A stretch of DNA of 64,000 nucleotides. Source: Flavobacterium ranwuense. GTDB taxonomy: Bacteria > Bacteroidota > Bacteroidia > Flavobacteriales > Flavobacteriaceae. The position numbers and the translations under genes are program-made. Shown in pieces: positions 9,457 through 17,993 of this stretch; positions within the stretch are counted from its first letter, which is position 1, and every line of letters begins with the position of its first letter. The stretch covers positions 183,094-247,093 of the forward strand of contig NZ_SMLH01000005.1 of NCBI RefSeq assembly GCF_004349315.1, in the 5' to 3' direction. The notes beneath the pieces were generated by a model that saw only the letters and a list, made by a program, of their open reading frames with translations, did no database searches and was not told where the DNA came from.

Positions 9457-10746
9457 TTATTTGATCAGTTCAACCAATTCTTTGGTAAGATTTTTTCTTG
9501 AATAACGTTGTAATCCTATGCCGTTTACTTGTAATTTACCCTCCAAAAACTGATTATAAAAGTTCAAAATTACACTTTTAAGTTTCATTTTCTCCGAATA
9601 ATCAAAAAATACACCTGTATTGGTTTCTGTTATGATTTCGGCAAAATCAGAACCGTTGGGACCAATTGCAATAATAGGCCTGTTAGAAACCATATATTCA
9701 AATAATTTCCCAGGGATAATGCTTTTAGTATCCTCAGAATCAATTTCTATAAGCAACAAAACCTGTGATTTTCTTTGGTGTGCAATCGCTTCTGCATGCG
9801 AAACATAACCCAAATTATTCAAATAGGAATTTAGCCCGAATTGAGTAATCGTTTCCAAAACTTCCTGACTCACAGCTCCAATTAGTTTTATTTCCAAATG
9901 CGATTTAAAATCTGGAATCTCATGAATCAATTCAACCAAACTCTCCCATAAAATCAGAGGATTTCTCTCGGAAAGAAAAGAACCAATATGCGCCAAACTG
10001 AATTTCGTATCCAAGGTTTGTTTTTCAACTTCTTCCGTGTCATAACCATTGGTTATTACCGCAATTGGTTTGTTTGTAATCGCTTGAAATTCCGTTTTAG
10101 TAGTCTTACTGGTTACTATAATTGTATCGGCTGTATTCAAAACCTGATGCTCTAATGTTTTGTGTTTTTTGGCAGCAAAACTAGACAATCGCAATGATTT
10201 ATGATAGCCAATAGTGGTCCACGGATCCCGAAAATCGGCAAACCATTTCAAATTTAATTTTTGTTTTAATTCTAATCCAATAAGATGCAGACTGTGTGGC
10301 GGTCCCGAAGTAACAATCGCATCAATATTATTTTCAACAATGTATTTCTCCAAATAAGCAACCGATGGTTTTACCCAAAAAACACGTGCATCCGGAATAA
10401 AAAGATTCCCGCGAATCCAAAGAAAGGTTTTATCAAGAAAAGATTGCTTTTTCTTATTTGGAATAATTCCTGAACTGATTTTTTTTGTTTTGTTTTTCGA
10501 AAGAAATGAAGCCAGTTGATACGGTTCAAAAATTTTATGTTTCAGAATAATCGCTTTATCTGAAACTTCTTTAACCAAATTTTCATCAACAATAGGATAG
10601 GTTGGATTTTCCGGAATATAAACAATAGGCTGAATACCGAAATCAGGCAAGTACTTAACAAACTTAAGCCAACGCTGTACACCTGGACCTCCAGCCGGTG
10701 GCCAATAATAGGTAATTATTAAAATTTTCTTGGGTTCTGGTTTCAA
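9457..10746 (-). CDS. Glycosyltransferase, GT4-like (GT-B fold)
   Basis: A 429-residue protein with the N-terminal motif ILIITYYWPPAGGPGVQRWLKFVKYLP found in family 4-type glycosyltransferases of flavobacteria. The donor-binding half contains VITNGYD (about 240) and PGKLFEYMVSNRPIIAIGPNGSD (about 345-367), the region equivalent to the E-x7-E nucleotide-sugar site. It probably adds a sugar to a lipid-linked glycan on the cytosolic side. It is adjacent to a flippase gene (47 bases) and the YfhO gene. A 28-bp palindromic repeat lies just upstream. Confidence 0.87.
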   Translation of the reverse strand: MKPEPKKILIITYYWPPAGGPGVQRWLKFVKYLPDFGIQPIVYIPENPTYPIVDENLVKEVSDKAIILKHKIFEPYQLASFLSKNKTKKISSGIIPNKKKQSFLDKTFLWIRGNLFIPDARVFWVKPSVAYLEKYIVENNIDAIVTSGPPHSLHLIGLELKQKLNLKWFADFRDPWTTIGYHKSLRLSSFAAKKHKTLEHQVLNTADTIIVTSKTTKTEFQAITNKPIAVITNGYDTEEVEKQTLDTKFSLAHIGSFLSERNPLILWESLVELIHEIPDFKSHLEIKLIGAVSQEVLETITQFGLNSYLNNLGYVSHAEAIAHQRKSQVLLLIEIDSEDTKSIIPGKLFEYMVSNRPIIAIGPNGSDFAEIITETNTGVFFDYSEKMKLKSVILNFYNQFLEGKLQVNGIGLQRYSRKNLTKELVELIK

Positions 10747-10764
10747 TTTAATTTTTTTATGTTA

Positions 10765-10806
10765 GTAGAGACGCACTGCAGTGCGTCTCTACAGTGCGTC
10801 TCTACC
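10765..10806. repeat. 28-bp perfect palindrome plus a repeated half-arm
   Basis: Bases 10765-10792 are a perfect palindrome with arms GTAGAGACGCACTG and CAGTGCGTCTCTAC. The arm AGTGCGTCTCTAC is then repeated at 10793-10805. The element fills most of the 63-bp gap between YfhO and the glycosyltransferase gene. It resembles short mobile or REP-like palindromes; on RNA it would form a 14-bp hairpin and could attenuate read-through. Confidence 0.8.
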
Positions 10807-10809
10807 TAA

Positions 10810-13215
10810 TTACACGAATTTTTTCCTTTCGAAATAAATCCCACCAACTAAAAGCAACAACATTCCTATTGAACTTATCAACGTTATCGTGCTTCCGGTT
10901 TTTATAACTTGAGGCTCAAATTTAAATTCAATGGTGTGTTTTCCTGTTGGAATATCTAAAGCTCTTAAAACATAATCAACTCTAATGTGAGACACACTTT
11001 TTCCATCAATATAGGCATTCCAACCTTTTCCATAATACATTTCGGAGAAAACAGCTAAACCTTCATTTGAATTATTAGACACATATTTCAAATAATTAGG
11101 TTTGTAATTTTCTAAAATTATAGTCGCTGAACTGTCTTTGGCAAAAGCCTTATTTTTAATTTCAAAATCTTTACTATTTACAACCGCCACATTTTTAGAA
11201 TCCAAACTATCCAACGCTTTCATCTCTTCATCAGCAGAATTCACCAATTTTACCTGGCTCACAAACCATGCATTCCCATTTACAGCTGGATTTGATACTG
11301 GAAATTCTTTTCCTTCTTTGTCTTTTTGGATAACATACTTCACATTAAGCATATTAAGAACCTCAATATTATTTTTGGAAATCTGATAATCAATTAATTG
11401 CTGCATTCTTCTAGGTCTTACCGCGCTGTAACCACCAATAGATTTATGGAAATATGAAGCTCTTGCACCCATGATATCACCTACTTCAAAAACACGGTAA
11501 TTAGCCGTGTCTTTTAGAATCTCAGTATCAGAAGGCGACTCTTGAAAAGGCACTTCAACTTGACTTCCGCTTACAAAATCTTTTCCGGAAACATATTTTT
11601 TATCCACAAAAAACAAATCGGAAACCATCAATAAACCTACAATTATAATGGCCGTATTATGAGCAAATCTATCTTTAATAAACAACCATAAAACTCCGGC
11701 TGTTAACACGATAAAAAAGCCTGAACGCAATAAATCAGCACTATATAAGCTCATTCGATCCAGCTTAAGGGCGTTTACAAACTCAGGACCGTAACTTTCT
11801 TGAAAATAAGCATCGTTTCCTCCTGAAAAGCTGAACATGCTTTTACTTAAAAATAAAATCAAAATAATTCCTAAACCTAATATTGTCGTTTCATACAATG
11901 CTTTCCATTGCAGTTTTTTGTCTAATTTGAAGAAAGACTGTAATCCCATAATAGCCAAAACTGGAAAACACAATTCCAAAACAACTTGGATGGAGGATAC
12001 CGCTCTGAATTTATCGTACATTGGAACATAATCAATAAAAAAGTCCGTCAAAATAGGGAAATTTTTACCCCATGAGAGAACTAATGCAACTATTGAACCG
12101 GAGAGAAATACATATTTAATCTTTCTTTTATCAATAAACAAAGCCAAAATAGCCAAAAAGAATACTACAATTCCAATATATGCAGGAGCAGCCACAATAG
12201 GTTGATCTCCCCAATACGTTGGCATTCCCGAAACAAAATCAGTTGCCTGATCCTCTGGAACTCCCTGACCTATCATAAATTCGTACATATTACTGTCTTT
12301 GCCAACTGCCTCATTATTAGAACCACCAAAAAGTCGGGGTGCAATAAGATTAAAGCTTTCCATTACTCCATAACTGTACTCCGTGATATAGTCTTTCGAC
12401 ATTGAAGAAGTAGTCTCATTTTTTGAACCGTTTGGATTGAACGTAAGTTCGCTTTTACCACGAATACTAAAATCAGCATATTCAGAAGTTGCTAATAGAT
12501 TCGTAGCATTGGCACCAATCGCTAAAATTCCTGCCCCTGCTAATATCCCAACCGAATACAACAGTGATTTATATTCCTTCTCTTTTACTTGCTGATAGAT
12601 AAAATAAGCAGAAAGTATCAATAGGAAAATCAATAAGTAATAGGTCATTTGGAAGTGATTTGCATTGATTTCTAATGCTGTCGCGAAGAGTGTAATCAAA
12701 CCTCCCAGAATATATTTTTTTTGAAATACCAGAATAAATCCGGCAATAACCAGCGGCATATAAGCAATAGCATGTGCTTTTGCATTATGGCCAACTCCAA
12801 GAATAATAATCAAATAGGTAGATAAACCAAAGGCTAAGGCACCAAAAAAAGCTTTCAAAGGATCGACTTTTAATACCAGCATCAAGCCATAAAACCCAAG
12901 AAAATATAAAAATAAATAATCCGCAGGGCGTGGTAAAAATCGCAGTGCATCGTCTATCGCTCCAATATAATCGTGCGGATATTTGGCTCCTAATTGATAG
13001 GTTGGCATTCCACCAAATGCTGAATTAGTCCAATACGGTTCAACATCATCCGTGACTCTAAAGTCATTTTGTTCTTTGGCCATTCCTGTATACTGCACGA
13101 TATCAGATTGGAAAATTTGTTTTCCTTGCAAGACAGGATAAAAATATAGGAGAGAAATTACAACAAAACCAAATATGGCTAAAGCGTGTGGATAGAACTT
13201 ATTAATTATTTTCAA
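10810..13215 (-). CDS. YfhO family membrane protein
   Basis: An 801-residue polytopic membrane protein. The first 500 residues hold about 12 hydrophobic helices with the signature HALAIFGFVVISLLYFYPVL near the N-terminus and YGKGWNAYIDGK in the C-terminal periplasmic domain, both features of YfhO proteins. A final helix spans about 773-792. YfhO proteins resemble GT-C glycosyltransferases, and a Bacillus member is implicated in glycosylating lipoteichoic acid; whether that holds here is inference. The GT-type N-terminal motif FQSDIVQYTGMAKEQ carries the acidic residue expected near the active site. It precedes a glycosyltransferase and a flippase on the same strand. Confidence 0.85.
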   Translation of the reverse strand: MKIINKFYPHALAIFGFVVISLLYFYPVLQGKQIFQSDIVQYTGMAKEQNDFRVTDDVEPYWTNSAFGGMPTYQLGAKYPHDYIGAIDDALRFLPRPADYLFLYFLGFYGLMLVLKVDPLKAFFGALAFGLSTYLIIILGVGHNAKAHAIAYMPLVIAGFILVFQKKYILGGLITLFATALEINANHFQMTYYLLIFLLILSAYFIYQQVKEKEYKSLLYSVGILAGAGILAIGANATNLLATSEYADFSIRGKSELTFNPNGSKNETTSSMSKDYITEYSYGVMESFNLIAPRLFGGSNNEAVGKDSNMYEFMIGQGVPEDQATDFVSGMPTYWGDQPIVAAPAYIGIVVFFLAILALFIDKRKIKYVFLSGSIVALVLSWGKNFPILTDFFIDYVPMYDKFRAVSSIQVVLELCFPVLAIMGLQSFFKLDKKLQWKALYETTILGLGIILILFLSKSMFSFSGGNDAYFQESYGPEFVNALKLDRMSLYSADLLRSGFFIVLTAGVLWLFIKDRFAHNTAIIIVGLLMVSDLFFVDKKYVSGKDFVSGSQVEVPFQESPSDTEILKDTANYRVFEVGDIMGARASYFHKSIGGYSAVRPRRMQQLIDYQISKNNIEVLNMLNVKYVIQKDKEGKEFPVSNPAVNGNAWFVSQVKLVNSADEEMKALDSLDSKNVAVVNSKDFEIKNKAFAKDSSATIILENYKPNYLKYVSNNSNEGLAVFSEMYYGKGWNAYIDGKSVSHIRVDYVLRALDIPTGKHTIEFKFEPQVIKTGSTITLISSIGMLLLLVGGIYFERKKFV

Positions 13216-13263
13216 TGTAAAATGGTTTGGATTAGAGTAAAAACGGTGTTGAAAACGACAAAT

Positions 13264-13545
13264 TTAATCTATTTCTTCGTAATCAACATAATCCCCCACT
13301 TTTTTGGTTTCGCGTGGATTTTTAGCATTTGCCGTATTGTATATTACTTCATCTTTACTTTGTGTTTTTTTCCAAGTATTATCTTGTGTATACTGTTGCT
13401 GCTTCTGCATATTTTCGCCTGCTTTTTCAACTACTTTTTTAACCAATAATGGCAAAAATAATTTTGCTAAAAATCTAAAAATATAATAGAAAGCGATCAT
13501 GTAAAAAAGCGCTTTTATAAAACCAATGAAAGAAGCTGTTTGCAT
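13264..13545 (-). CDS. DUF4834 family small membrane protein
   Basis: A 93-residue protein with one hydrophobic N-terminal stretch (about residues 8-36, FIKALFYMIAFYYIFRFLAKLFLPLLV) and a charged C-terminal tail ending VGDYVDYEEID. This is the pattern I know as DUF4834, common in Flavobacteriia. Function is unknown. It lies 48 bases upstream of the YfhO gene on the same strand and may be co-transcribed with it. Confidence 0.75.
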   Translation of the reverse strand: MQTASFIGFIKALFYMIAFYYIFRFLAKLFLPLLVKKVVEKAGENMQKQQQYTQDNTWKKTQSKDEVIYNTANAKNPRETKKVGDYVDYEEID

Positions 13546-13625
13546 ATAAGTGTAATTTTTTCCAAAATTAATAAATCAACCGTTCAAAATTAAAATATCT
13601 CTCTTAAATAAATAATAAAATATAG

Positions 13626-13633
13626 TACATTTG
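13626..13633 (+). promoter_or_regulatory. -7 promoter element (TACATTTG)
   Basis: TACATTTG matches the Bacteroidota consensus TAnnTTTG and lies 36 bases before the ATG at 13670. Confidence 0.6.
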
Positions 13634-13669
13634 AAAAGCGTTATTACTTTTTAACCCAAAAAAAATAAT

Positions 13670-14605
13670 ATGTTCAAAATCAAAATCTTACTTATCGCTG
13701 CTATTTCAATGATTCCTAGTATTCATTATGGCCAACATACTGATCAAATAAATTCTAACAGACCAGGAGAAACCATGTCGGCTTATTCAGTTGGAAAATC
13801 AGTAATTCAAATAGAAACAGGTGTTTACGGAATAAAACAAAATCATAGTTTATTGAATTATGACGCCAATGGTTTTGGAATTGATGCCACATTACGTTGG
13901 GGATTATTCATGGAAAAACTGGAATTGATAGCCGATATACAATACCAAAATGAAAAATACACCACCTTATTTAACAGCACAAATCGAGCAGATTTTAAAC
14001 AAACTGTTTTAGGAGCCAAATATTTGATTTACGATCCTTTCAAAAATTACGAAAAAAAGGTAAATATATACAGTTGGAAAGCCAATCGAGCATTTAGTTG
14101 GCGCCAATTAATTCCTGCTGTTTCAGTGTTTGCAGGAGCTAATTTTACTATGGCTGACAATCCCTATTCTTTTTCTCCAGAATCTAGCATATCACCAAAA
14201 ATTATGTTGATTACTCAAAACCACTTAGGCGATGGAAAATGGGTTTTTGTAACCAATATCATAGCCGATTATGTAACAACTGATTATCCAAGTTATGGGT
14301 ATGTGTTGACTCTAACAAGAGGATTTAATGACAAATGGTCTGGTTTTGTAGAAAATCAAGGATTTAAAAGCGATTTTTACAGCGATGCCATTGTTCGTGG
14401 TGGCGCAGCATATTTATTGAATAAAGACATGCAAATTGATGCATCAATAAGTACAAGTCTTAAAGATACTCCTTCTGCACTTTATGGCGGTATTGGTTTT
14501 TCTTGGCGTTATGATGCCAATTACCAAGAAGTCAGAATAAACATTGACAATAAGGATTCTGACAAAAAAGCATTGAGAAGAGCAAAAAAGACAAAAAAAG
14601 GATAA
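13670..14605 (+). CDS. Outer-membrane transporter-like beta-barrel protein
   Basis: A 311-residue secreted protein. Residues 1-21 form a signal peptide (KIKILLIAAISMIPSIHYGQ). The mature part starts with TDQINSNRPGETMSAYSVGKSVIQIETG, the opening typical of the family described as putative MetA-pathway or simply 'transporter' proteins, and continues with alternating amphipathic strands that would form an outer-membrane barrel. The end is a basic tail (KKALRRAKKTKKG), odd for a barrel protein, which usually ends in an aromatic residue. The GNAT-like gene follows after 23 bases and is probably in the same transcript. Confidence 0.75.
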   Translation: MFKIKILLIAAISMIPSIHYGQHTDQINSNRPGETMSAYSVGKSVIQIETGVYGIKQNHSLLNYDANGFGIDATLRWGLFMEKLELIADIQYQNEKYTTLFNSTNRADFKQTVLGAKYLIYDPFKNYEKKVNIYSWKANRAFSWRQLIPAVSVFAGANFTMADNPYSFSPESSISPKIMLITQNHLGDGKWVFVTNIIADYVTTDYPSYGYVLTLTRGFNDKWSGFVENQGFKSDFYSDAIVRGGAAYLLNKDMQIDASISTSLKDTPSALYGGIGFSWRYDANYQEVRINIDNKDSDKKALRRAKKTKKG

Positions 14606-14628
14606 TTTATAGAATCTCAAAAAACATA

Positions 14629-15747
14629 ATGATTACAATAAAAGAAGCTACAACAAAAAGTGAATTAACGGATTATATCAAATTCCCTTTTTCCTTATAC
14701 AAAAACAACAAATATTGGGTTCCGCCAATCATTGCTGATGAACTGGAAACCTTTGACAAAACAAAAAACCCAGCTTTTGAAAATGCCGAAGCCTATTTTT
14801 ATATTGCCTACAAAAACAATGAAATTGTAGGTAGAATTGCGGCAATCATCAATTGGAGCGAGGTAAATGATCAACAAAAAAAGAAAGTCCGTTTTGGTTG
14901 GTTTGATGTGATTGATGATATCGAAGTGACGAAAGCACTTTTGGAAAAAGTATATGAATTAGGTCGAAAAAACAATTTAGAACACGTTGAAGGTCCAATG
15001 GGATTTTCAAATTTAGATAAAGTCGGCGTCTTAACGGAAGGTTTTGACGAAATCGGAACTATGATTACGTGGTACAATCATCTGTATTATGCCAGTCATT
15101 TTGAGCAATTGGGATATCGCGTAGAAAAAGAATACTTAGAAAGTAAATTTCCTTTCGAAAATGTAAAACCAGAATTTTTTGAAAAGGCAAATGATTTGGT
15201 AAAAAGAAGATACCAGTTAAGTCCGCTTAATTTCAAAACTACCAAAGAAGTGATGCCACACGTAGATAAAATGTTTGATTTGTTCAACGAATCCTATGCT
15301 TCTTTATCGTCTTTTGTAGCTATTTCAGACGTTCAAAAAGAATATTTCAAGAAAAAATACATCAGTTTTATCAATCCTGAATTCATCAAATTTGTGGAAG
15401 ATAAAGACCATAATATTGTTGCTTTTAGTATTGTAATGCCTTCCTTTTCGGAAGCGTTGCAAAAATCAAAAGGAAAATTATTCCCATTTGGATTCCTTCA
15501 TTTGCTAAAAGCAAAAAACCAAAGTAAGGATATGATTTTCTATTTGATAGGCGTTCATCCTGATTACCAAAACAAAGCGGTTACAGCGATAATTTTCAAC
15601 GAATATTACCATACTTTCAAAGAAAAAGGAGTTATCAACTGTTTCAGAACTCCTGAATTAGCGGACAACCTTGCCATTCATAACTTATGGAAACATTTCA
15701 ATCCTGTTGTTCACAAACGAAGATGTACTTTTCTAAAGAATTTGTAG
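14629..15747 (+). CDS. GNAT-fold N-acetyltransferase-like protein
   Basis: A 372-residue soluble protein. It has a N-terminal block ITIKEATTKSELTDYIKFPFSLYKNNKYWVPPI and a central EGPMGFSNLDKVGVLTEGFDEIGTM segment, both characteristic of a Bacteroidota family related to YghO that is usually classed as GNAT-like and sometimes misnamed GTP cyclohydrolase. The C-terminal part (GVHPDYQNKAVTAIIFNEYYHTFKEKG) resembles the acetyl-CoA-binding motif A of GNAT enzymes. Substrate unknown. It follows the transporter-like gene by 23 bases and ends at a strong terminator. Confidence 0.75.
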   Translation: MITIKEATTKSELTDYIKFPFSLYKNNKYWVPPIIADELETFDKTKNPAFENAEAYFYIAYKNNEIVGRIAAIINWSEVNDQQKKKVRFGWFDVIDDIEVTKALLEKVYELGRKNNLEHVEGPMGFSNLDKVGVLTEGFDEIGTMITWYNHLYYASHFEQLGYRVEKEYLESKFPFENVKPEFFEKANDLVKRRYQLSPLNFKTTKEVMPHVDKMFDLFNESYASLSSFVAISDVQKEYFKKKYISFINPEFIKFVEDKDHNIVAFSIVMPSFSEALQKSKGKLFPFGFLHLLKAKNQSKDMIFYLIGVHPDYQNKAVTAIIFNEYYHTFKEKGVINCFRTPELADNLAIHNLWKHFNPVVHKRRCTFLKNL

Positions 15748-15767
15748 CAATTTAGATTGTACTATTT

Positions 15768-15812
15768 AAAACAAAAAATCCATCAAAACTAAACTGATGG
15801 ATTTTTTGTTTT
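15768..15812. terminator. Bidirectional intrinsic terminator
   Basis: An 18-bp perfect stem (AAAACAAAAAATCCATCA at 15768-15785 with its complement at 15795-15812) and T/A runs on both sides. It serves the convergent GNAT-like gene and the lipoprotein gene. Confidence 0.85.
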
Positions 15813-15837
15813 AAACAACCGTGTGTTATCGCGAAAA

Positions 15838-16311
15838 TTACATTTTGCAATCTACTTTTAACAAAACGATATTTCCTTCAAATTTTAGCTGTTTTGTATC
15901 TTTAAAAGTAACTTTTCCATTGTTATCATCTACAATATCTCCATAACCTTCAACATACGTATTTCCTTTTTTCAAGAAAGCAACTTGACGAATTGACGAA
16001 ACTCCTTCGGACATAAAAGTATATTCTGCAAAAAGCGTATCTCCTTTTATTTCCCCAACTAAAGTCCCTTCATTTTTATCTTTCTCAAAAAAATTGTAAC
16101 TCAATTTTCCTGAAGCTATTTGATTTCCTTTTATATTCAAAGACAAGGAAACAGTATCTTTTTTAATAATCGCACTATAGCATTCTTCTGAAACAGGTTC
16201 TTCTACAACTATTTCTTCTGATGTAACTGGTGCTTCTTCCATTTCTTTTTCTTTTTTACAAGAGACAAAAACACTCATAAAAACGACACTCAATAAAATT
16301 ACTTTTTTCAT
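15838..16311 (-). CDS. Putative lipoprotein of unknown function
   Basis: A 157-residue protein with a type II signal peptide, MKKVILLSVVFMSVFVSC, placing the lipidated cysteine at position 18. An acidic linker (EEAPVTSEEIVVEEPVSEE) follows, then a compact domain of alternating strands (about residues 45-157) without a family I can name. Flavobacterial lipoproteins with acidic residues after the cysteine are often surface-exposed. It has its own terminator, which it shares with the convergent upstream gene. Confidence 0.75.
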   Translation of the reverse strand: MKKVILLSVVFMSVFVSCKKEKEMEEAPVTSEEIVVEEPVSEECYSAIIKKDTVSLSLNIKGNQIASGKLSYNFFEKDKNEGTLVGEIKGDTLFAEYTFMSEGVSSIRQVAFLKKGNTYVEGYGDIVDDNNGKVTFKDTKQLKFEGNIVLLKVDCKM

Positions 16312-16368
16312 AAACTTTAAATTTTAAGTTACATAAATATACTCATTATTGGCTAAATTTATTTAAAA

Positions 16369-16400
16369 AAAAATCCATCAACAAAAGCTGATGGATTTTT
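16369..16400 (-). terminator. Intrinsic terminator after the alpha-oxoamine synthase gene
   Basis: AAAAATCCATCA (16369-16380) pairs with TGATGGATTTTT (16389-16400) with an 8-base loop. On the minus strand it ends in a run of T from 16373 downward. Confidence 0.75.
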
Positions 16401-16430
16401 AAAAACTTAAAATTACAATAATTTTAGAAA

Positions 16431-17693
16431 CTAAGCATCTAAATCTACTGTAGTTTTGGCTGCAATTTCTTTGTAAGTTCCGTTTACTAATTTCTCACGA
16501 ATGGCTTCAAAAGCGGTAAGTGTTTCATCAATATCAGACAAAGTGTGAGGAGCAGTAGGAATAACACGTAATAAAATCATTCCTTTTGGAATAACTGGAT
16601 AAATTACTATTGACAAGAAAATACCATAATTCTCTCTTAAGTCATTTACCATTACCATCGCTTCCGGTACACTTCCTTCCAAATAAACTGGTGTAACGCA
16701 AGTATTGGTATCACCAATATTAAATCCTTTGCTTCTCAAACCATTTTGCAAAGCATTTACATTCTCCCAAAGCTTGTCTTTCAATCCTGGGTTATCACGC
16801 AACAATTGCAAACGTTTCAACGAACCAACTGTTTGAATCATCGGTAATGCTTTAGCAAACATTTGCGAACGTAAGTTGTATTTCAGGTAATCGATAATGT
16901 CTTTATCAGCCGCTACAAAAGCACCAATATTAGCCATCGATTTTGCAAAAGTAGAAAAATAAACATCAATTCCATCTTGGCAACCTTGCTCCTCACCTGC
17001 TCCAGCGCCTGTTTTACCAAGAGTACCAAAACCGTGAGCATCATCAACCAAAAGACGGAAATTGTATTTCTTTTTCATTTCTACAATCTCTTTCAACTTT
17101 CCTTGTTGTCCACGCATTCCAAAAACACCCTCAGTAATAAAAAGAATTCCTCCACCTGTTACCGTAGCTATTTTGGTAGCACGTTGCAGGTTTTTCTCCA
17201 TACTTTCGATATCGTTGTGTTTGTAAGTAAAACGTTTTCCACTATGCAAACGAACTCCGTCAATAATACAAGCGTGCCCATCAACATCATATACAATCAC
17301 ATCATTTCTAGTCACCAAAGCATCAATTATAGAAACCATTCCTTGGTAACCAAAATTCAATAAATAAGCCGATTCTTTCATTACAAAAGCAGCTAATTCA
17401 TTCTCTAATTGTTCGTGATATTTAGTATGACCACTCATCATACGAGCACCCATTGGAGCAGCTGCACCAAATTCTAACGCTGCATCCGCATCTGCTTTAC
17501 GCACTTCCGGATGATTGGCAAGACCTAAATAGTCATTCAAACTCCAATTCAAAACCTCTTTTCCTTGAAATTTCATTCTTGGACCTAAATCTCCTTCTAA
17601 TTTTGGAAATACAAAATATCCTTCTGCTTGTGAAGCCCATTTACCTAACGGTCCTTTATTGTTTTGAATTCTTTCGAATAAATCTTTTACCAT
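16431..17693 (-). CDS. Alpha-oxoamine synthase family PLP enzyme (serine palmitoyltransferase/AONS/KBL-like)
   Basis: A 420-residue fold-type I PLP enzyme that joins an amino acid to an acyl-CoA or acyl-ACP with loss of CO2. Visible marks: GGRxMSG-like substrate loop (MGARMMSGHTKYHEQLE), ring-stacking His140 in DVDGHACIIDG, Asp217/His220 in VDDAHGFGTLG, and the Schiff-base Lys251 in STFAKSMANIG. In Bacteroidota this branch includes enzymes making sphinganine and the sulfonolipid precursor capnine, so I infer membrane lipid synthesis, but biotin-type AONS activity cannot be excluded. Monocistronic, with a TATTTTTG promoter word at 17731-17738 (minus) and its own terminator. Confidence 0.85.
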   Translation of the reverse strand: MVKDLFERIQNNKGPLGKWASQAEGYFVFPKLEGDLGPRMKFQGKEVLNWSLNDYLGLANHPEVRKADADAALEFGAAAPMGARMMSGHTKYHEQLENELAAFVMKESAYLLNFGYQGMVSIIDALVTRNDVIVYDVDGHACIIDGVRLHSGKRFTYKHNDIESMEKNLQRATKIATVTGGGILFITEGVFGMRGQQGKLKEIVEMKKKYNFRLLVDDAHGFGTLGKTGAGAGEEQGCQDGIDVYFSTFAKSMANIGAFVAADKDIIDYLKYNLRSQMFAKALPMIQTVGSLKRLQLLRDNPGLKDKLWENVNALQNGLRSKGFNIGDTNTCVTPVYLEGSVPEAMVMVNDLRENYGIFLSIVIYPVIPKGMILLRVIPTAPHTLSDIDETLTAFEAIREKLVNGTYKEIAAKTTVDLDA

Positions 17694-17782
17694 AATATAT
17701 TGAAGTAATAATTTTAATTTTAAGAAGTTGCAAAAATAATTATTTAAATTTTATAATGGTATTGAAAGTAAATTTATTTTTC

Positions 17783-17906
17783 AGGAGCTATTTAGCTACG
17801 CTGAATCTTCGATGTCCTGCTCTCCACTGTATCTTTTGTGCCGTCAAGAAAGATTGCTTCGTCCCTCGCAATGACGGTACAAAAGGATGTCATTTCGATC
17901 AGAGCT
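17783..17906 (+). repeat. Structured dispersed repeat, copy 1 (with nested insert)
   Basis: Arms TATCTTTTGTGCCGTC (17830-17845) and GACGGTACAAAAGGAT (17873-17888) form a long hairpin. The loop carries a word (GATTGCTTCGTCCCTCGCA...) that recurs at 34728. Flanking arms CTGCTCTCC and CATTTCGATCAGAGCTA resemble those of the elements at 34618 and 61692. The ATCTTT/AAAGGAT core with one bulged base is common to all three. Confidence 0.65.
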
Positions 17907-17933
17907 AAAATAGATTCCAAATTATAAACTTTG

Positions 17934-17941
17934 TATATTTG
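17934..17941 (+). promoter_or_regulatory. -7 promoter element (TATATTTG)
   Basis: TATATTTG matches TAnnTTTG and lies 52 bases before the ATG of the M28 peptidase gene at 17994. Confidence 0.55.
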
Positions 17942-17993
17942 GTGCGCATTTTTAATATCAATATAACAATATATTTTTTAAATTTTAAATATT

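Larger units (their letters stand above)
17694..17993. other. 300-bp intergenic region holding a structured repeat
   Basis: The region between the divergent synthase and M28 peptidase genes contains a promoter word for each (CAAAAATA at 17731 for the minus gene, TATATTTG at 17934 for the plus gene) and, between them, a ~124-bp dispersed structured repeat at 17783-17906. No coding frame is seen. Confidence 0.6.

Noticed and set aside
16977..17363. 128-aa frame opposite the PLP enzyme gene
   Set aside because: Antisense shadow of a well-conserved gene; composition is not protein-like.
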